Source: Chlorokybus atmophyticus
Lineage: Eukaryota; Streptophyta; Chlorokybophyceae; Chlorokybales; Chlorokybaceae
Assembly: GCA_009103225.1 (NCBI GenBank)
Contig: RHPI01003488.1
Coordinates: 223,427 to 287,426 of the forward strand
Length of the DNA stretch: 64,000 nt
Direction of reading: 5' to 3'
Positions 1-11,093 of the stretch are shown here, piece by piece. A program made the translations under genes and the position numbers. Position 1 is the first letter of the stretch; each line of letters opens with the position of its first letter. The notes beneath the pieces were generated by a model. It was not told the origin of the DNA, ran no database searches, and was given only the letters and a program-made list of their open reading frames with translations.

Positions 1-1
1 G

Positions 2-199
2 TCCGCCACGACTGAGTTGTCATCATCACAAAGCGCGCAAGGAGATGCAGCCACGGCAGCGTTGTCCGCGGTGCCAACTAGTTTCTTTAGTACTGTCACA
101 AGTGCAAGCATAGGCTCCTTGCCGCCATCCCTGCTGCCAACCTCTCCACATACAGAGAATGTTGGGGGACATGGTGGTGTGGGGCTGGTAGCTCACTAG
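2..199 (+). CDS. Possible 3' end of a host gene (Ala/Ser/Thr-rich tail)
   Basis: The frame is open from base 2 to a TAG at 197-199 and gives a low-complexity Ala/Ser/Thr-rich stretch ending in a Gly/His-rich segment. No domain is recognisable. It resembles no element elsewhere in the window, so it could be the last exon of a gene lying to the left. It could equally be chance. A TGTAA motif of the kind used as a polyadenylation signal in green algae lies near 373, which is weak support. Confidence 0.22.
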   Translation, partial: SATTELSSSQSAQGDAATAALSAVPTSFFSTVTSASIGSLPPSLLPTSPHTENVGGHGGVGLVAH

Positions 200-1435
200 C
201 AGGCATGCAAATACTCAAGGATTAGTAGTAAACGAGTCTGCTTGTGATCACTTCATTCAGCAGATCTGCATGATGACCACCCACCAAAATTCTTACCACT
301 CTAGGTAGTTGGTTGTGGTCGTGCTATGGGCGCTGATTGCATAAGGCTACCTACACAGCCGCAACCTGAATTTGTAAACCGATGTCACTGCCATTCACTA
401 TCTACATACATGTATACTCTTATGCTTGCGTGCACACCAACTACAAACCCCTACCTACAAACTCTGCCACGCCAGCAGTCGGGACATACTCCAACAGAAC
501 CAAGCCTACGGCAACATTCATGCCTTTGCTTCAACAAAGCACGGAGTGCCAGTTTCCTTGCCACATATGAGGCTTGAAATCTTTTATACATTGATACATG
601 AATGGAAGGAAAAAAAAAAAAAAAAAATTGGATGCTGAACGGCATTCATAAGTATTTTTGTTTATTAAACGTTCATGCGTGTTAGTGCGCGGCAGTCGTA
701 TTTTGGGGTTAAGGACTTCCTGTCGCACTTGCTGTGCGCGTTAGCCCGCGGCAGTTGTGTTCTAGGGTTTGGGTTTTGTAGGCAATGTTGTCATGTCATT
801 GGGGTTGTGCTCTGTGTCCTGCTTGTGGGTGGCGTTGTGCAGCGGCGTCGACGGCGGCGGTGCATGGGGCGTTGGTGAAGGTGGATGTTGGATGATGTTT
901 GTTTCAGTGTTGTGCCCTAGGTAGTTGTGCAAGAGCAGCGCAAAGAGCCGGCGGCAGTTGTCACAGCCAAGTGAGCACTTGTACATGTTGGGTATGCTCG
1001 TGGATATGTGTGTGGTGGTTGTGGCTACGCGTGCTATCTTCAAGCATGTGTTGGCAGGTGTAGCGTGGAGTGGATGTGCTTGTGGTAGTATGTTTATTTA
1101 TTTGCATTTTTGCTGTTAGGTTGATTATGTCTCAATGTATATCACATGTACATGTGTAGTGCAGTTTCGAAGCCCAATATTGGTCCATGCGGTAAACAGG
1201 TCAAATCATAGCCAGTGCATGTGAGTAATGGAAAGTTTACATAATCGTTACATTTGTTAGTCTGTGTCCGCACCTTTATTGGGCGGTACGAGGTTTAAAC
1301 TTGCCCAATAATGGACAGTTGAACCATGAATGGTGGGTACGATGTCAGCATATCGGACTAACTTAGTGGGGTTTTATATCGGCTTGTCACCAACTTGTCT
1401 AGGAACAAGGACCAGTATCGCCACCAATCTCAGCT

Positions 1436-1696
1436 CGTCTCAAGACTAGTCCCGGACCAGTCTTGAGCGGGCCGCGGGTCCCGTAAACCTGTCAAATAAC
1501 TGTGGCCCGATGCATTGGACCTTATACTGGTCCGCCGGAATTGCCCTGTGATAAATGAATCCCTTGATTCATTGATGGATTTACTCACCCTCGAAACCTA
1601 TAAACACTTAGTACTCTCTTTGTTCACCTATATTAATGCACTTGTGGTTACCACCTTTGGATAATCATTATCCAATCCGTAAGCTAGTAGCTTACG
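1436..1696. repeat. Cluster of short inverted repeats
   Basis: Several small palindromes lie together: a 9-bp stem (ctcaagact/agtcttgag) around 1439-1467, ggataat-c-attatcc at about 1659-1673, and cgtaagcta-g-tagcttacg at 1678-1696. No coding frame crosses them. They could be ends of small non-autonomous DNA transposons or a structured regulatory region. Confidence 0.5.
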
Positions 1697-2221
1697 CAAA
1701 TTAGTTCACACGGTAGTTCACTATACAGTTCATTGACTATTTAATTCACTATAGTTTAACTAAGTATGTTGAGATAACGGTGAGGCACTTGGTAGTAGAA
1801 AATGAGGGATATACCCCTTATTTGGGGTTATAACTATATAGTTGGTTCACAACAATTTGATGATTTCGTAGGTGTATTAGTAGCTCACACCTAGGTCACA
1901 AGTGAGGGGCGGAATGTACTCACTAATAGGGATCAGGGTGAATTTGACTTGATGTGATGGGTCGCGGCGTTGCACACACTTGTGCTCGCGGCACGCGCGC
2001 CCACTGCCTTATGCGTTTTAAACAACGTACCCAACGAACTTCGCAAATGTTGCGTTGGGTCTAATTCTCCAATTAGCTCAACTTCACTGTTTCACTTATT
2101 CCCTCATAAAGTACATCCTTTCCTCACAAGTGTCTTCTTATCACTTTGATGTATTTTTGCCACCCTAGAATCCTTTTGCGAAGATGAGAAGCTGTATAGC
2201 TCACCCTTAGCGTGCATAGTA

Positions 2222-2261
2222 AACACCGCTACCAAATGCCTTGGCATTTGGTAGCGGTGTT
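2222..2261. repeat. Perfect 19-bp inverted repeat with 2-nt loop
   Basis: Arms at 2222-2240 and 2243-2261 are exact reverse complements separated by tt. The arm begins aacaccgctacc. It stands in AT-rich non-coding DNA with no poly-T tract right behind it. It may be a relic fold-back element or a hairpin precursor. Confidence 0.85.
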
Positions 2262-3648
2262 CAATATGCATTTTTGCAACAACTAGTTACGATATTTGTA
2301 CTTAAAACAATTTGCGACTATTTTATGAATGTCTTTAAGTACCTCAATTCACTTAAATCATATTGTCATTCAAGAAATACAATTTGCTTAGCACTTTAAA
2401 CAGTTCGCGACAGTTTTGCAAATGTTGCTATGTAATTTAAGTCACTTTATCCATATATTAATTCACACTTTGCGATTCATGAATTTCTGAATTCACGGCG
2501 GCATACTACCAATTGGGCCTAAGTAGTAATTACCCTATTGTTGCTACTTTTATTAGGTACCTAATTAGCTAAGTGTAATACTTATACTTTTTGCTAATGC
2601 ACAACCTAGTATAGCGACTCATTTAAACTACCCGAAAGTCTCATACCAATGCGATAAAGTCAAGCCACTTTTTTTCAACCATCAATTTACATAAATAAAC
2701 TAGGCGGTTTGAATTGCGGAGGATTGATCAAGTATATTTTACATATACACCTATACAATTACACAATGTATAGGTGTTAAATATCCAATTGATGAATGGA
2801 CTATTACATGAATAAACTTGGCCGTGACAAATGGCTTGTAAAGCTTAAAACCTTGTTGCATATATGCGTTTGTTAAAGCAACGCCTGCTAGTGAAACTTT
2901 TCCGAGACATTACAGGCCGAAGTATTGGTCTTATCATTGAGGTCTCATACTAAGATGATGCTATTAGCGGCTCCAAACAAGTGTACAATATAACCAGTCG
3001 CATATATATGTGCACATGTTGGTGCAATGTGATCTTCTTGTCAAAGTGAGGAGGGACGCGTACGTTGATGTTTTGAATCAATTTGGAGCACTCATAAAGG
3101 CTTTTCTTCCAATAACACATTCAAAACAGCGCCATGCTCAAAGACTCCTTGCCAGGAGCTTATATTCATGAAGTCTGCGAGCTGTTTATGTTTCTACCGA
3201 CCTATATCGTGAGACGGTCAGTTGAATTACATGATTGCACAGAGCTCAATATGAACCATCACATACACTTGCAAGCTGCTCTTTTGCATGGGTACTTAAC
3301 TAATGCTTGTTATAAGCAATCATTCTTATCAAAAAGCGTCGGCTCGAGCGGCACATGTATTACAGCAAATCAACTTAGACTTTATAGCTTTGCCGTTTGT
3401 CACCATTCGCACATATAGCGAGGCATAAGCAGCTATAGGTAAGTTTAACAGCTACATTATAAATGCCAATTATTCACAAGCATATGCGACTTCGCAAATA
3501 CATGTGAGGTTACTCTTTAGCTCTGCAATCATCTAATTTTATTTGCAAGTTGCACCTTTAGATTAATTCTTAACTGATGCTCATCACTAATCAGATCATA
3601 CAAGTCGCTATAGCACACTGCTTAATGGCATGCTCTAGCAACTAGCCA

Positions 3649-3996
3649 TTAACAATCTTTGCGGTATGCATGGCTTCTTGCTCTCCTCATGCCCCTTGTA
3701 CATGACATCATGGCCCCGAGCGGCGTCTGCCTCAGCCTCACTAAGCTGAGCTTGACGGTTGCGCTTTCAATCTCCGTGACCGTACCGCACATCACCAGAT
3801 GCACTAACACGTTTTCCATGACAGACCTGGTCAACTCTCAACAATCATACTGAGCAATGTGGGCCTCGTATTGTTATTGCAACCCTGTCACTTGCTCACA
3901 CAATGTGGCAACTAAAGTGGTCAACTGCTGAGTGGTCTTCGCGGCATTATTGTTCTAAAATACCTCCTCACATGCTGTATACTGTTGCTCAATCAT
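3649..3996 (-). pseudogene. Decayed gag N-terminus of the old gypsy relic
   Basis: Starting at an ATG at 3996-3994 the minus frame reads a Gln/Thr/Leu-rich helix-forming segment like the coiled-coil gag N-terminus of Gypsy-1. It has several in-frame stops and an open tail at 3834-3649. It lies directly downstream of a gypsy-like leader and LTR, which is the main reason for the call. No capsid or zinc-knuckle motif survives. Confidence 0.4.
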
Positions 3997-4309
3997 TGTG
4001 CAATGGGTGAACGAACACCACGCGGTGTGATCACCATTATAAGTGCACACACGCGGGCACGCGCACATGAGCAGTAATGTACAGATATGTGTGCGATGCT
4101 ATGCACAAGCAGCGACGGCACACATTTAATGCACCATTAGCGTGCAAAACGGCCCACACATATGTGCGCAGCTGGGATGACCACCTATGTGCAAAATTAA
4201 CATAAAAACACTACCAAGCAGCGTAGGTATGCAAAGATTGCAACGCAAGCACCGTCCAGCAAGTGCACAAGCTAATGGGTAAGCATGAAAGGCTTAGAAT
4301 CAAGTTCAA

Positions 4310-4960
4310 TGTAGCGGTATCACTACTTACTTGCTGATTGGGGCTTGGCAAACTTATGCACAAGCACTAGGAACTTATAGCGAAAGTCTTACCAGCACCA
4401 TGGTGCGGAGAAGTCGCAGCAGTACAGGGAGAAGAGGATGACTAACAACCTCTCCACACAGCTCCAGCCCCAAGCACACCCACGCCTAACACACTCACAC
4501 TCATATACACCACCCTACACCCCATAACGAATGAGGGGGAGAGCCCCTTCTACAGCTACTAGCTAGGCACCCCACAAACAAGTGGCCCTCAAGTACTGAA
4601 CACACTCTGATCCCTATCAAAGGTGGCTACCGAGCCTTTATACCACTTGCCGCTCTCCCGACACCTAACACAAGTTGTCCAAAGCCGAAGGCCTTATCAC
4701 TATGTATGCTGATATATTAGCACAAGCTGACCTTATCCTATAAAAGACATCAACCTCGACAATATTAAGCTCTCTCGGTGTTGCGAAGGAGTAACAATCC
4801 TACCTTGGAGCTACAAACTTGGGCTCTCCTAGTACCGTAGCACTTGCGAATTGTCCGCAGGCATCACTAGCCTTACCATTGTCATGTTAGTGGCAGATTA
4901 AACGACACCACAGTATGGACCCCGCGGTATACCAATTTGGCTCACTGTCTTGGGACCATC
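4310..4960 (-). repeat. Old gypsy LTR, left part
   Basis: Begins TGTAGCGG at 4310 and aligns with the Gypsy-1 LTR (shared cttacytgct, agggggagagcccctt and caccccacaaacaag blocks). It is interrupted at 4960 by Gypsy-1 and resumes at 12260. The same diverged LTR type occurs at 38147-38807 in the same orientation and at 56727-57140 inverted. Confidence 0.65.
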
Positions 4961-5810
4961 TGTAACGTGAGACACACACTTACCTGCTCGTGTATGTCAC
5001 ATACTTGTGCACACGCACAAGAACTTCTTCACAACATACCACGGTGCAGCACCTTGTTGGAGGAATGACCAGCACCGCAACGGTATGGAGAGGATGCACA
5101 ACAAACCCTCCACTCAGCTCACACACACTCAAGCACACCCCACTCACGTGCAAGGCTGCTACGGACACTACAACCCTCTTGGGATGAGAGGGAGAGCCCC
5201 TTGAACAACTGAACTAGGCACCCCACACACAAGAGTCGAGTATGTACATGCTGAGCTGCCTCAACACTTGTTGAGGCCGTTTATATACCCCCTCTTTGCT
5301 GCTCTCCGACCTAGAACAACCATGCCCAAGGCTACTTGCCTTGTCATGGCTGCGTTGACTTGTACTCATGCCTAGGAGCTGCCACATCAGCCCTAGGACA
5401 TCTTGTCAACGCCCAAGACTATCACACATCAGCCTCGGACATTGTGAACGCCCAAGGCTGGTCACATTAGTCTAGGACCTCATACATATGCATACATATG
5501 CGGACATATGCATACACATGCATACATCACTCATATCCGCACATATGAACTCATATGCGGACACATGCATGCATATGCAACCATATGCACATACATTCGA
5601 ACATACGACAACGACCATCCCTGAGCTTGCTAGTGGACAGTGCCTATGTGTAGCTACAACGCCCTTGCACACTATGTGCACAAGAACTGACTTCATGAGC
5701 ACATATGCCAAGTACTACACAACTTGACTATACGGGATCCTCACTTAGTTCTTCTTACCACATAAGTAAGAAACATGAGAGTGACTTTCGCCAGCCCTTT
5801 GGGCGTGACA
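4961..5810 (-). repeat. Gypsy-1 3' LTR
   Basis: 850 bp, near-identical to 11406-12259, with about 17 scattered differences and a 4-bp indel. It contains a CATATG-rich block at 5481-5595. Confidence 0.92.
5481..5595. repeat. CATATG-rich array in the LTR
   Basis: About 115 bp of degenerate repeats built on catatg/catacatatg/gcatatgc, each largely palindromic. The same block is at about 11926-12040 in the other LTR. It could act as a cis-regulatory array or as a fold-back structure. Confidence 0.7.
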
Positions 5811-5824
5811 TTCCTCCCCACTTG
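5811..5824 (-). promoter_or_regulatory. Polypurine tract of Gypsy-1
   Basis: On the minus strand aagtggggaggaa abuts the TGTCACGC start of the 3' LTR. This is the standard site for plus-strand DNA priming. Gypsy-2 has the same arrangement (aagtggggggaa at about 63630). Confidence 0.75.
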
Positions 5825-6099
5825 CATTGCAACTCCCATGTTGCAAATAATGGAGCTCATTGCCCCGCACGATGATTGCCAGCCAGGTTGGCCAAGCCTG
5901 CTGAACCACCGCACACTACGCGTAAAACAAAATGCAAGTCGCGGGAGTGACAACCAACTCTGATACTAAGTACCAGTGCGCGCGTATTGGCATGTCACAT
6001 AGAAGAGAGAGTTGCACGTGTTTGTACAATACCTATGTTGCAATCCGAGCACATGCTCTCAAGTGGCACCTGTCGATTTAAGTTCACTCTCAAACTCAC

Positions 6100-6824
6100 C
6101 GAACTTGTTAGCACAGTTTGTCAAGTTGGAAATAGGCTCCTAGGTGTTATGCTCTCCGCCATAACCAAGCCACTTGACGAGATATTCAGTGCGGAAGGTC
6201 TTCTTGTACTTCCGGGAACCTCTTGCCAACAACTGCCTCAACCTCATACTCGACGTCTCCCTCTACCTCAACTGGAGGTGGAGGGAGACGAGGAGGCTGC
6301 ACTGGGCCATCACTTCTATACGGCTTCAATAGTGCCTCATGGAACACACTGTGGATCCGCATGCTCTTTGGCAGTTCAAGCCTAAAGGCACGGTCACCAA
6401 CAGCTACTGTAATTGTGAACGGCCCTAGCCACCTGGGTAGAAGCTTGCGCACACCACTTGTCTTGAGTCTAATGTTCTTGGGACTCAGCAAGACCTTGTC
6501 TCCTACTTTACAACCAGCACCAGGCTCGCGCTGCTGATCATCATACATCTTTTGCCGATCTTGGGCTGCTCCCAAGCAATTCTTGGCGCTTGCCAATGCA
6601 GCATGCATCTGCTGTGTAAAGTCTCTAGCCGTTGGCACTTTGCTAAATGGCTGAACTTGCAGAGACATTGGTGTCAAGGGACGACGACCATAGTTGAGAA
6701 AGAACGGAGTGCTGTGCGTTGACTCTTGCCATGCATTGTTCACAGCAAACTCAGCCAATGCAAGGTGCACATCCCAATCATCAAACCTGGGTGACATGTA
6801 GTGGCGCAGCACGTCTTTAAGCAC
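6100..6824 (-). pseudogene. Gypsy-1 integrase C-terminus with chromodomain
   Basis: Open for 212 residues from 6824: end of the integrase core (FAVNNAWQEST), the C-terminal beta-barrel (KVGDKVLLSPKNI, RWLGPFTI, FHEALLKPYRSDG), a proline-rich linker, then EYEVEAVVGKR. A frameshift near 6220 is followed by a chromodomain in another frame: TEYLVKWLGYGGEHNT-stop-EP, where the conserved Trp is TAG. The chromodomain marks the chromovirus clade and would guide integration toward modified histones. Confidence 0.8.
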
Positions 6825-7747
6825 CTGGTTTGCATGCTCCGTCTGTCCATCACTCTGTGGATGGTAAGCAGTGCTTAAGCTCTACTTAGTTCCTAAGTAG
6901 TGGCACACAGCCTGCCAGAACTGACTTAGAACCTGGGATCACGATTTGATACCAACTCTTTGGGTACACCGTGCAGTTTAAACACCGTGTTTACAAAAGC
7001 ATACGCAAACTCTTGCGCGCTCACATCTATGCAACATGGCTAAAATCGGACCATCTTGGTCAACCGATCATCAAAGACAATGATGGCATCATGCCCTTTC
7101 TTTGTCCCGGGCAGATCTGTAGTCAAATTCATGCTCACACTTTCCCATTGATAGCTTGGGATAGCCAGCGGCTTGAGTAGCCCTGGCTTGCGGTGTGAGG
7201 CCTTGTCACGTTGACAAGTGTCACAACTTTGCACATACTTGGTTGCATCAGCAACCAAGCTCGACCACCAGTACTGTCGCTGCAGTAACTTGATGGTCTT
7301 GGTCATGCCCATGTGACCGCTGTATACAGCATTGTGTGCCTCGAACAAGCATTCTTGCCTAAGTCCGAGTGCATCTGGCACAATCAACTTGCCCTCGCAG
7401 TACCACAACCCTTTGTGACAAGTGATCTTGTAATCTCCTTGCTTAAGCAGCTCGGCAAACCAGTTGTCAAGTGCATAAGCCCGTGGTAGACGCGCCACAA
7501 TGTCTTCAACATGAACAGCCAGTGGGACCTCCCCACTTGCATTGGAAGCTACCATTGGTGCATCATCGCTGGCTGCCTCACTTGCGACTGGCAACTCACA
7601 TGTTGCTAGCTGTATTGATGTACTAGCACCTGTGTCATCAGACTGTGCCCACCCTTGACTGCGTGCACGTGCACGTGTCGTTGCTGCCAATAACAAAGGT
7701 GAGCGACTCAAGGGATCTGCCACATTCACCCTACCTGGACGATACAA
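6825..7747 (-). pseudogene. Gypsy-1 integrase, zinc-binding domain and core
   Basis: Zinc-binding HHCC module: HNAVYSGHMG then CDTCQRD. The core begins WESVSMNLTTDLPG, where the first catalytic Asp (usually MDLI) is Asn. Beyond 7040 the frame shifts. The second block reads VSNRDPRF, so the second Asp of SDR is also Asn. Then a TAG precedes SLSTAYHPQSDGQTEHANQ, which retains the catalytic Glu. Two lost catalytic Asp residues, both explained by GAT/GAC to AAT/AAC changes, show the integrase is dead. Confidence 0.8.
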
Positions 7748-8061
7748 TCAAGTAAAGACAAAAACTCAGCCCACCTTGTTTGTCTTCGGGATAGGGTTGG
7801 TTGGGTCTGAAAGAAAACAAGTGGGTTGTGATCAGTAATTACCGTGAACCCACCTTCCACCCCCTCCAGATAGCAGTGCCACTCCTGTAGCGCATGGACC
7901 ACTCCCAACAACTCTTGTTCAGTTGTGGTATAGTTTCTCTCAGCAGGAGAGAACTTCTTGCTCAAGTACGCAAGAGGGTGTCCATTCTGAAGCAACACAC
8001 CTCCCGTGCCATCTTGAGATGCATCGCTAATCACCTCAAAGGGCCTGGTGAAGTCTAGCAA
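7726..8061 (-). pseudogene. Gypsy-1 RNase H
   Basis: In frame with RT across a single TAG. Typical gypsy RNase H: VISDASQDGTGGVLLQ (first Asp), TEQELLGVVHALQEW (Glu), VITDHNPLVFF (Asp), LSRRQTRWAEFL. A small indel near 7740 separates it from the integrase frame, which resumes at YRPGRVNVADPLSR. Confidence 0.85.
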
Positions 8062-9060
8062 CTATAACACAGGTGCTGTCATTAGAGCCTCTTTAATAGA
8101 GTCAAAGGCAACCTGTTGCCCGTGTCCCCACCTCCACACAACCTTGTCACGTAGCAAGCTTGTGAGAGGAGCAACTCGTGATGAGTATCCAAGGATGTAC
8201 TTCCGGAAATAGTTGCTTAGCCCCAAGAATGCTCGCAGTTCATGCACATTCTTGGGTGCGGGCCATTCTTGAACCTTAGCAACCTTCTTGGGGTCAGGGC
8301 GCACGCCCTCCTTGCTTACAATGTGCCCCAAGAACTCAAGTTCCGTCTTCCCAAACTCACACTTGGGCATGTACGCAAAGAACTTGTTTGCACGCAGCGT
8401 TTCACAAACCTCACGCACATGTGCAACATGTGACTCAGGGTCTTTACTGTCGACCATGATGTCATCCGAGTACACAAGTACTGTCTTCCCAATTAGCTTG
8501 TGAAACACACGGTTCATCATAGCTTGGAAGGTAGTTGGCGCATTTGTCAGCCCAAATGGCAGCACTTTGTATTGAAAGTGTCCCACAGGCGTTTTAAAAG
8601 CTGTCTTGGGCACATCTTTCGGTGTGATCCGGATCTGGTGGTAACCACTGATCAAGTCCAAGGAGCTGAACACTGAGGCCTCGCTCAGTTTTTCAAGCAA
8701 ATCATCTATCCTTGGCAACGGATACCTATTCTTAATGGTAAGCTTGTTCAAGGCCCTATAGTCCACGCACATGCGCCGCCTGTTGTCCTTCTTAGGTACG
8801 AACAAAATGGGTGCTCCGAAGGGAGAGCTACTTGGCTCAATTTATCCCTTCGCAAGCAAGGCCTTGATTTGCCTCTCCATGTCCGCAAACTCAGCTGGAC
8901 TTAGCCTATACGCAGGCATAAATGGAGGTTGTCCTCCTGATACGACAGGGATAGTGTGCCACACTTCCCACTCAGGAGGCAACTCAGGCAACTTAGCTTG
9001 AAACACATCAGAATACTCATGCAGCAGAGCGTCAAGTGCATTGTCCTGTGAGCTGCTAAC
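8062..9060 (-). pseudogene. Gypsy-1 reverse transcriptase
   Basis: Contains the pre-RT linker (YRLSPAEFADMERQI), an in-frame TAA at 8842-8844 just before IEPSSSPFGAP, then the RT domain: FVPKKDNRRRMCVDYRALN, the catalytic LDLISGYHQI, LPFGLTNAP, and the YSDD box (VLVYSDDIMV; the usual form is Y[VLI]DD), then the thumb (FLGLSNYFR). It ends at a TAG in PVL-stop-LLDF, after which the RNase H frame continues unchanged. Catalytic aspartates are present. Confidence 0.88.
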
Positions 9061-9239
9061 AGTCTGACCGGGTGGAGTGGTGCCCTCATCGTTGGCAAGT
9101 GGCTTGACAAGGACCAAAAGAGGTTCAGCACCTCTCCGCAAAGCTCTTTTCACCTGCATGGCACTTAATAACAGAGGGAACACAGCACTTGATGTGTCAC
9201 CGTGGGTAGAGGGCATGACATCACACCCTTCACCTCTCA

Positions 9240-10081
9240 AGGTCACACGCCCTCGCCTTTTGCGCACGCTGCAAAGGCCAGTGTCTGCATCGGTGCGCAG
9301 GCCGTTACCACGCTCCCAGCGAGCACCAAGAATGACATCAACACCTGGTACTTTAAATGGCATGACCAAGAACCTAAGTTGAGCGTGATAGCCTTGCACA
9401 TGCAAAGATAAATGGTACTTTAAATGGCATGACCAAGAACCTAAGTTGAGCGTGATAGCCTTGCACATGCAAAGATAAATGCACGGACCCTTTGACTGGG
9501 ATCTTGTGCTTATCAAGTGAGGTCACTGCCTAACTTGCCTTCTCAACATGAATGCCCAGACGCCGCATTAGAGACTCACTGACAAAGTTCTCCGGTGTAC
9601 CAGTATCTATCATCAGAGTAGCTGGTATGCGTGCAACTGACGCCTTGAACAACTATGTAAGGTCCAAGTGATTTCCCCGATGGAGAATAGGCGGGTCATA
9701 CATGACACGCACAGAGCACCCTATGCCAGTTTGTGACTTGCCAATCACCTGAATGACTTGCATACCCTTTGTAAAGGACGACCATGGTCCTCTATACGCG
9801 GGCACAATGACACATGCACTTGTGTTATGCGGACTCTTGCTCTTGCACTCAACATAGTGCTTGACCACCGTTGACAACTTGTCAAAGGGCGCATTGAGCA
9901 GCACTTGCTTGCTCAAACAGTCATGCATCAGAAATTTGGAGTCAACATGCACACCCACATCATTTTCCCACACAGCAACATCGCATGTCAATAGGGAAGC
10001 ATGTGGATTGCCAATAGTCATCAAGCAACTTTTAGAGTTGGCAACTGGCTGTATTCGGCTACTAGTAGAACAGCTCTCCAC
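9240..10081 (-). pseudogene. Gypsy-1 protease region
   Basis: In frame with gag after its TAG. It opens with a 140-residue linker (10081-9653), a second in-frame TAG, then the retropepsin active site in the context LMIDTGTPENFVSE near 9590-9640. Downstream, a 67-bp tandem duplication (9347-9480) breaks the frame. The C-terminal protease block (GVDVILGARWE) lies just after it, near 9310-9350. The domain would process Gag-Pol; this copy cannot make it without suppressing the stop and the shift. Confidence 0.75.
9347..9480. repeat. Perfect 67-bp tandem duplication in pol
   Basis: Units 9347-9413 and 9414-9480 are identical. As 67 is not a multiple of 3 the reading frame is shifted. Identity of the units means the event is recent or an assembly error. 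Confidence 0.9.
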
Positions 10082-10090
10082 CCCGAGTTC

Positions 10091-11093
10091 CTATGCGACA
10101 GGCTTGTCGTTTGAGGGGTTGGGGCAGTTCGCCACGCAGTGGCCTTTCTCCCCGCACTTGAGACACAGTCCGACTTTGAAGCGTGCATTTTTCAGCTCCA
10201 CGCTGACTCCGGGGATGCCGGTAGCGCGCTTCTTGTTGACTGGCTGAAAGGGCTGCTTGCCCTTGCCGTCTGAGCGGCCGCGCTTGCGGCTGTTGTTGCC
10301 ACTGCCACTTCCCACAGCTGGAGTGGTCGAGCTCGAGGGCTGGTTGGCAACAATGGCCAACTTCCGTGCCCGGTTGATCATGCGTTGGCTGTTGTCATAT
10401 TGCACAGCCGTGCGCTTCATCAAGTCATAGTCAGCATGCGTGAAGGACTCCAGGCCCTCCTTGAAGGTCAATTGCTTTGCCGTGTCCTCAGGCAAAGCCG
10501 CCCAGTACTTGTCCATCTTCTCTGCTTGTGACAAGGGCATGTCCGGGCCAACTTCGGCACACACTGACTCGAAGTAGACAGTGAAGTCCTCAATGGACTG
10601 AGGGGGCTTGACTTTCAAGCGTCTCAACTTGTCACGCGCCTTCTGTGACGGGTTCACACCCCCGTAGGCCTGCAACATAGCAGTCTCAAACACGACAAGG
10701 CTTCCGACATCCTTGCCAGCAACCTCAAGACGTGGGGAAGCCCCTTCCCACATGCGGGCAGCACTTCCCCGCAAGTAGCATGCCAAAAGCGACACCGCTT
10801 TGGCCTCAAGACCAGGCAATACCTCAACGGCATGCAACACACGCTTACAACCAGAAAGCCAGTCACGCACGGCATCACCAAGATCCTTGCCCTTCCCAAC
10901 ATGGGCACCGGAGAAGAACTCCAAGCATGGCATCATCTTGTGGGTGTTTGTGGCTGCCATTTTGGCTAGCTGCTGCTCGTGTTGCTCCTTCATGGAGGCA
11001 TTGGCTGTGACCATGGCTTGCACCTGGTTTTGCAGCTCCATACTTTTGCAGCTCCACTTGGGCCGCGAGTGCGTTGGCATTCGGATCAGTCAT
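10091..11093 (-). pseudogene. gag: Gypsy-1 gag
   Basis: Structural polyprotein of the virus-like particle. The natural start is probably the ATG at 11093. A 16-bp duplication at 11028-11056 (ttttgcagctcca repeated) shifts the frame shortly after it. From 11080 the frame is open for 329 residues: a helical N-terminus, a retrotransposon-gag region (about residues 50-200), a basic Lys/Arg stretch and one CCHC zinc knuckle, CLKCGEKGHCVANC. It ends in TAG at 10093-10091, and the following protease region is in the same frame. That could mean a readthrough-type junction or a mutated sense codon. Confidence 0.85.

Larger units (their letters stand above)
200..3648. other. Gene-free stretch
   Basis: No convincing coding region on either strand. 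There is an A18 run at 610-627, a GT-rich stretch at 760-1120, a cluster of short palindromes at 1430-1700, a perfect 19-bp inverted repeat at 2222-2261, and AT-rich DNA from 2280 to 3000. Open frames here are short and without domain signal. Confidence 0.6.

Noticed and set aside
610-627. A18 run as a LINE/SINE tail
   Set aside because: No RT, endonuclease or tRNA-like head upstream and no target duplication.
761-780. Telomere-like ctagggtttgggtttt
   Set aside because: A single imperfect occurrence with no array. Similar words (gctagggtttcaag) belong to the DIRS ends.
6223-6537. Plus-strand frames over Gypsy-1 pol
   Set aside because: They are antisense shadows of the integrase C-terminus.
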